NCBI RefSeq assembly: GCF_002975275.1
Contig: NZ_PCOQ01000001.1
Span: forward strand, 434,001-498,000
Source: Achromobacter sp. MYb9
GTDB taxonomy: Bacteria > Pseudomonadota > Gammaproteobacteria > Burkholderiales > Burkholderiaceae_B
Length of the DNA: 64,000 nucleotides
Direction: 5' to 3'
In this document: in pieces, positions 61,101 to 64,000 of the stretch
How the letters are laid out: the number at the start of each line of letters is the position of its first letter
Numbering within the stretch: the first letter of the stretch is position 1
Made by a program: the position numbers and the translations under genes
The notes under the pieces: model-generated
Databases searched by the model: none
The model's input: only the letters and a program-made list of their open reading frames with translations
What the model was told of the DNA's origin: nothing

Positions 61101-64000
61101 ACGATTGCCGCGCAGGGCGTGGACGGCGGCGGAAAGCTGTCATTGCAAGCAGACAAGGTGCGCATCGTCGCGGCAAGTCAGGTCAACGCGGCATTCGCGG
61201 AAGCGGCGGGGACCAGGATCTCCGTCCTGTCCGACGACGCCTTCAACATGGGCTTTTCGCAATACGAGGTGATTGGCCTGCACGGACTGGAGGTTGCCGA
61301 CGGCGCGCAAGTGCGGGTGACGATGCCGGTCCAGCGCCATGCCTCCGGCATCCGCGCCATCCTGGACAAGTCGCAAGCCTTGCAGACCTTGACGCCCGAG
61401 CTCTACCAGGAAAATCCCGTCAAAAGCGTGCTGACGCAACGCAAAGGGGCCAGCCTGGTCCTGCAGGCCGGATCCCCGCTGTCGACCGCTGACGATTTGG
61501 AAACCACGATATTGCGCGTGGGCAGCGGCGCCGTCGTCGAGGTCGACCCGGGGCAGAAGATCGATCTGAGCGGCGTCGGGCAGATCACCCTGGAGGGCAC
61601 ACTCAACGCGTGGGGCGGCGCCATCGCGGCCCGGGGCATACGCCCCGGGTCGACGGACGACGCCATCGCGGCCGGGCACGGCCGTTCCATCTGGCTGGGC
61701 GAAACGGCCGTGCTGGACGTCGCGGGCCGCGCCGCCACCGCCTTCAACCATCAAGGCCAGGCATATGGCCGCGTGCAGGACGGCGGCAGCATCGTGCTGG
61801 GCAGCCAGGTGGACGTATCGCTGGGCGTCTCGCCGTCTCCCGACCTGTTCATCGTGTCGCGCCCCGGCAGCCGCCTGGACGCCTCGGGCAGCACCGCCAC
61901 GGTACTGGTCAATGGCGTGCCGACGATGTTGGCGGGCGCTGGCGGCAACATCGCCGTCAGTTCCGGCAACGGTCTGTACCTGGATGGCCGCATGACCGCC
62001 CTTGCAGGCGGCAGCGGCGCGCCCGGCGGCACCCTGTCCATCGGCCTGGATGCGCCGGTCTACCGTACGGCGGCGATGACCGCCCGAGTGAACAAAGGAC
62101 GCGATCTGCGCCTGTCGCAACAGGCCCTGCCCGACGACTTGGCCGACTTTGCCGACGCGCAGGCCGCGGCGGACGCGCTTGTCTATGGGCACGGCGGCCT
62201 CAGCGTCGCGCAGGTGGAAGACGGGGGGTTCGGCAGCCTGAACCTGCTGAGCAACGGTGCCATCAGTTTCGCGGGGGACGTCGACCTGCGCATGGGCCAA
62301 AGCCTGCGCCTGTTCAGCACGTCGCTCAACATGACGGAAGCCGCGCCCACCGCCGCCCGGGTGCGGCTGGCCGCCCCCTATGTGATGCTGGCAGGCGCCA
62401 CAGACAATGGCGCGCCCGACTTGTACACCCGCCCGTCATCCTCGCTTGCTCCGTCCATGCGCATCAGCGAATCCACCTTCACCGCGGATGCCGGCTTCAT
62501 CGATATCCGCGACCTGGTACAGCTGGGCGCGCTGACCACGCAGCGGGCGCCGAATGGCGATGCCAGCTACGTCGGCACCGGCTTCACCCAGACCGACTTG
62601 CGCAGCCGGAGCGACATACGGGTACTGGGCGGCCGGGGCACGCAGGTTGCGCTGGCCAACCAGCCCTACACCACGCAGCTTGCTGCCCCGGGCAATCTAA
62701 GCCTGACCGCCGCACAGATCTATCCGGACACGGGAGCGGTGACGCGAATCGTGGTCGGTCCGAACGGCTCTCGCGACGGCGTCATCGGCTACGAATCCGG
62801 CCGCACGCTTACCATTCGCCGCAATAACGACGCCCTTCCCCCCCTTCCGGACAGCGCGTTCGGCAAGCTGCGGCTGGCCGCCGACATCATCGACCAGGGC
62901 GGCGTGGTGCGCGCGCCGCTCGGACTGGTGGAAATGGGGGTGGCGGATACCACCGGCACGACCTCCCGCGTCAATCTGCTGCCGGGCAGCGTCACATCCG
63001 TCAGCGGCCAGGGGCTGGTCATGCCCTATGGCGGCACCGTCGACGGCGTGACCTATCAATACGCCGGGCAGAACATCGTGTTGACCGGCGCAGGCGCCGC
63101 CACGATCGGCGGCGACTTGAGCAGCGGAATCCAGCTGGCCGGCGAAGAGGTTCGGGTGGACGGCAACGCCATGCTGGACCTGTCCGGCGGCGGCCGCTTG
63201 TTGGGCGCCGGCTTCGTGACGGGCCGCGGCGGCTCCACCGACGCGCGATTCAACCCGCTGGTGCAGATTAATGCCAAGGGTGCGGGCTTCACCCTGCCGG
63301 GCCTGGCCACCAATCCCGTCTACGCGCTGGTGCCCGGCGTGCAGGCGCCCGTGGCGCCCACCACGCCCGACGGAAACCAGAAGCCGCAGATCGGGCAGCA
63401 AGTCACGATCGGAAACGGCGTGCCCGGCCTGCCCGCCGGCACCTATACGCTGATGCCCTCGACCTATGCCCTGATGCCAGGCGCATTCCGCGTGGAAGTC
63501 AACGGGCTGGCTTCGAGCGCCGCCGCTTCGGGCGCGATACCGCTGCGCAACGGCTCCTGGTCCATCGCGGGCAACGTCGGTACCGCCGGCACGAACCTCG
63601 CCACGGCCACACCCAAGCAGCTGTTGATCACATCCGGCGACGTCCTGCGCCAGTACTCGCAATACAACGAGATGGACTACGCCGCCTTCGTGCAAGCCGA
63701 CGGCGCGCGCCGCGGCGTTCCGCGCGCCATGCTGCCCGCGGACGCGCGCACATTGCGGGCGTATCTGGCGAGCGGCGCCGAAGGACAGGCCTTTTCATTC
63801 GCGGGCCAGGTCGACTTTTCCGCCGCGGCAGCCGGCTACGGCGGCACGTTCGCCGTCTCGTCCAGCGATGACAAAGCGGGGCATCTCGAGGTCACCGCTC
63901 CGGGCGCGGGGCGCAGTGCGGGCTTCGAGGGCTTATCGCTGGATTCTGCCCAGCTCAGCGCGCTGGGCGCGCCCCGCCTCGTGCTGGGCGCCGTCCCCAA
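58161..64000 (+). CDS. large filamentous-haemagglutinin-like exoprotein (TpsA type), 3' end outside window
   Basis: An open frame of at least 1946 codons starting MSSSTSATPPVPSPALAPLG and still open at the window end. A long N-terminal region with a signal-like core (LSPLSQAMTALAIAGSASAAAQAQ) is followed by a Gln/Ala-rich helix (about 95-150). Next comes the two-partner secretion domain (about 190-330, ILNWDTFNVGRNTTVQFKQ and VLVVNQNGVIFSGTSQVNARNL), and then long repetitive beta-helix sequence rich in Gly, Ala and short strands (DVSGGGAVLANGK; DLSGGGRLLGAGF). Such proteins are exported by a TpsB partner and act as adhesins, haem or iron scavengers, or toxin carriers. The FecI/FecR/STN set upstream suggests signal-controlled production. 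No clear ribosome site. Confidence 0.88.
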   Translation, partial: MSSSTSATPPVPSPALAPLGRRGSPRDRRAGLRPAWRLSPLSQAMTALAIAGSASAAAQAQTRAFSPGWFADKNTVQSTAQRTGRMPDGSMAGIGNGAKQQAQSRQQLQKSLDNLNRAAAAVAAQQAAQAAARAAAAANGADLPDGRTEGGLWEAQGGLARWEGAKAATSSSSNGKHTVTIEQTQSRAILNWDTFNVGRNTTVQFKQAASDAVLNRVVGASARPSQIQGAIKADGTVLVVNQNGVIFSGTSQVNARNLVAAAATISDEQFRERGLFVDKDGTLPTFKDALGDVQVQAGARIDTAVPTTATKGGGYVLLLGSNVHNAGTVTTPRGQAMLAAGDDFIIRRGYGTDGNPKSTTQGLEVGATLNTGSQAGQVRNTGLISAPVGDITMTGHAVRQDGVLIATTDIGARGAIHLLNRASDTAGSVTLGADSVTAVLLEASAVTGLDGQRQAAIKTLDGSATNKATGAFDHLSTVADRMDLSRIEVVTGDLASFQGGSVTLATGGQIAVSAKRQTVLENGAELDVAGAIGVSVSMESNNLQINVQGNEQRDAPVNRDSKLLNNSDVWVDRRTLVKVASGTHGYIGDRWYTSGGLLEVGGYLATTEHGAGQWLAQGGTATFTGGELVTQAGSDINLSGGTLDVQAGDIRQSWLRGTDGRLYEVSRAPGDLLYAGLYKGYEDTHARWGDKATRTFYNPLIAPKTRFESGYTVGRDAGQLIVSTHAAQLAGTLTGEVYQGARQIDAPQWDMDGYYQSQTAVARRAQLTVGSYTPIFDAGTNMLAWTLGGVANQVTAGTGTAGHGEIRLDAAWLNAAHLGAIRLAGSEGIAVDQAVHAAPGASVVLYAPQVDINAGVSTAGGRIVAGNIVKQWNANGRNEDTPVLAPAGGATGVTVAAGAVLDTGGLWSNLLAKPATSGELAYRQGGSVSLRSTQGVTLAAGSAVDVSGGGAVLANGKTLGGKGGDVTLMAGLDAALSQEGTIAAQGVDGGGKLSLQADKVRIVAASQVNAAFAEAAGTRISVLSDDAFNMGFSQYEVIGLHGLEVADGAQVRVTMPVQRHASGIRAILDKSQALQTLTPELYQENPVKSVLTQRKGASLVLQAGSPLSTADDLETTILRVGSGAVVEVDPGQKIDLSGVGQITLEGTLNAWGGAIAARGIRPGSTDDAIAAGHGRSIWLGETAVLDVAGRAATAFNHQGQAYGRVQDGGSIVLGSQVDVSLGVSPSPDLFIVSRPGSRLDASGSTATVLVNGVPTMLAGAGGNIAVSSGNGLYLDGRMTALAGGSGAPGGTLSIGLDAPVYRTAAMTARVNKGRDLRLSQQALPDDLADFADAQAAADALVYGHGGLSVAQVEDGGFGSLNLLSNGAISFAGDVDLRMGQSLRLFSTSLNMTEAAPTAARVRLAAPYVMLAGATDNGAPDLYTRPSSSLAPSMRISESTFTADAGFIDIRDLVQLGALTTQRAPNGDASYVGTGFTQTDLRSRSDIRVLGGRGTQVALANQPYTTQLAAPGNLSLTAAQIYPDTGAVTRIVVGPNGSRDGVIGYESGRTLTIRRNNDALPPLPDSAFGKLRLAADIIDQGGVVRAPLGLVEMGVADTTGTTSRVNLLPGSVTSVSGQGLVMPYGGTVDGVTYQYAGQNIVLTGAGAATIGGDLSSGIQLAGEEVRVDGNAMLDLSGGGRLLGAGFVTGRGGSTDARFNPLVQINAKGAGFTLPGLATNPVYALVPGVQAPVAPTTPDGNQKPQIGQQVTIGNGVPGLPAGTYTLMPSTYALMPGAFRVEVNGLASSAAASGAIPLRNGSWSIAGNVGTAGTNLATATPKQLLITSGDVLRQYSQYNEMDYAAFVQADGARRGVPRAMLPADARTLRAYLASGAEGQAFSFAGQVDFSAAAAGYGGTFAVSSSDDKAGHLEVTAPGAGRSAGFEGLSLDSAQLSALGAPRLVLGAVP

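Overview
The window is GC-rich chromosomal DNA that looks like a beta-proteobacterium of the Alcaligenaceae, most probably Achromobacter. The main evidence is a complete axyZ / axyXY-oprZ efflux locus of the type described in Achromobacter xylosoxidans, next to a nuo operon and an OmpC-type porin typical of Burkholderiales. No rRNA, tRNA, insertion sequence, prophage or CRISPR array was recognised. Species-level assignment is inference.

Layout. 1-8782 (minus strand) holds nuoA to nuoI and the first codons of nuoJ, encoding respiratory complex I. 9081-10196 is a porin followed by a strong terminator. 10654-12133 is a TetR / thioesterase / short NAD-binding protein operon. 12104-14639 is a PAP2 phosphatase, metallophosphoesterase and lipid kinase operon on the opposite strand. 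14706-19127 holds a cytoplasmic gamma-glutamyltransferase, a peptide-type binding protein without its own permease, and a LysR regulator.

19184-41430 is an efflux island with three complete RND tripartite pumps: axyXY-oprZ with its divergent repressor axyZ; a MexI-like pump followed by a cysteine-rich winged-helix regulator; and a TriC-like pump with a divergent TetR repressor and a clear operator. A BetT-type osmolyte transporter and a small VOC protein sit between the last two.

41471-51693 is the most distinctive region. It encodes a C45-family (acyl-CoA:6-aminopenicillanate acyltransferase-like) autoprocessing Ntn hydrolase, two paralogous peptide-type binding proteins, an ABC importer (two permeases and a fused double ATPase), a serine hydrolase and a GntR/FCD regulator. 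The perfect palindrome TTGGCGCCAA occurs three times that I can find in the window, each time upstream of one transcription unit of this cluster. I infer one regulon that imports and hydrolyses an unknown N-acylated or peptide-like compound. Between the two binding-protein genes lies a large nested inverted repeat.

51829-55627 holds a DUF808 membrane protein, the NO-stress repair gene ytfE with a probable sigma-54 promoter, the divergent activator norR, and a gamma-glutamylcyclotransferase-fold protein. 55799-64000 looks like a cell-surface signalling system: a stand-alone STN protein with a TonB-like C-terminus, an ECF sigma factor, a FecR-type anti-sigma factor with a twin-arginine motif, and a very large filamentous-haemagglutinin-like exoprotein that runs off the window end. 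The arrangement recalls the VreA-VreI-VreR / PdtA system of Pseudomonas aeruginosa.
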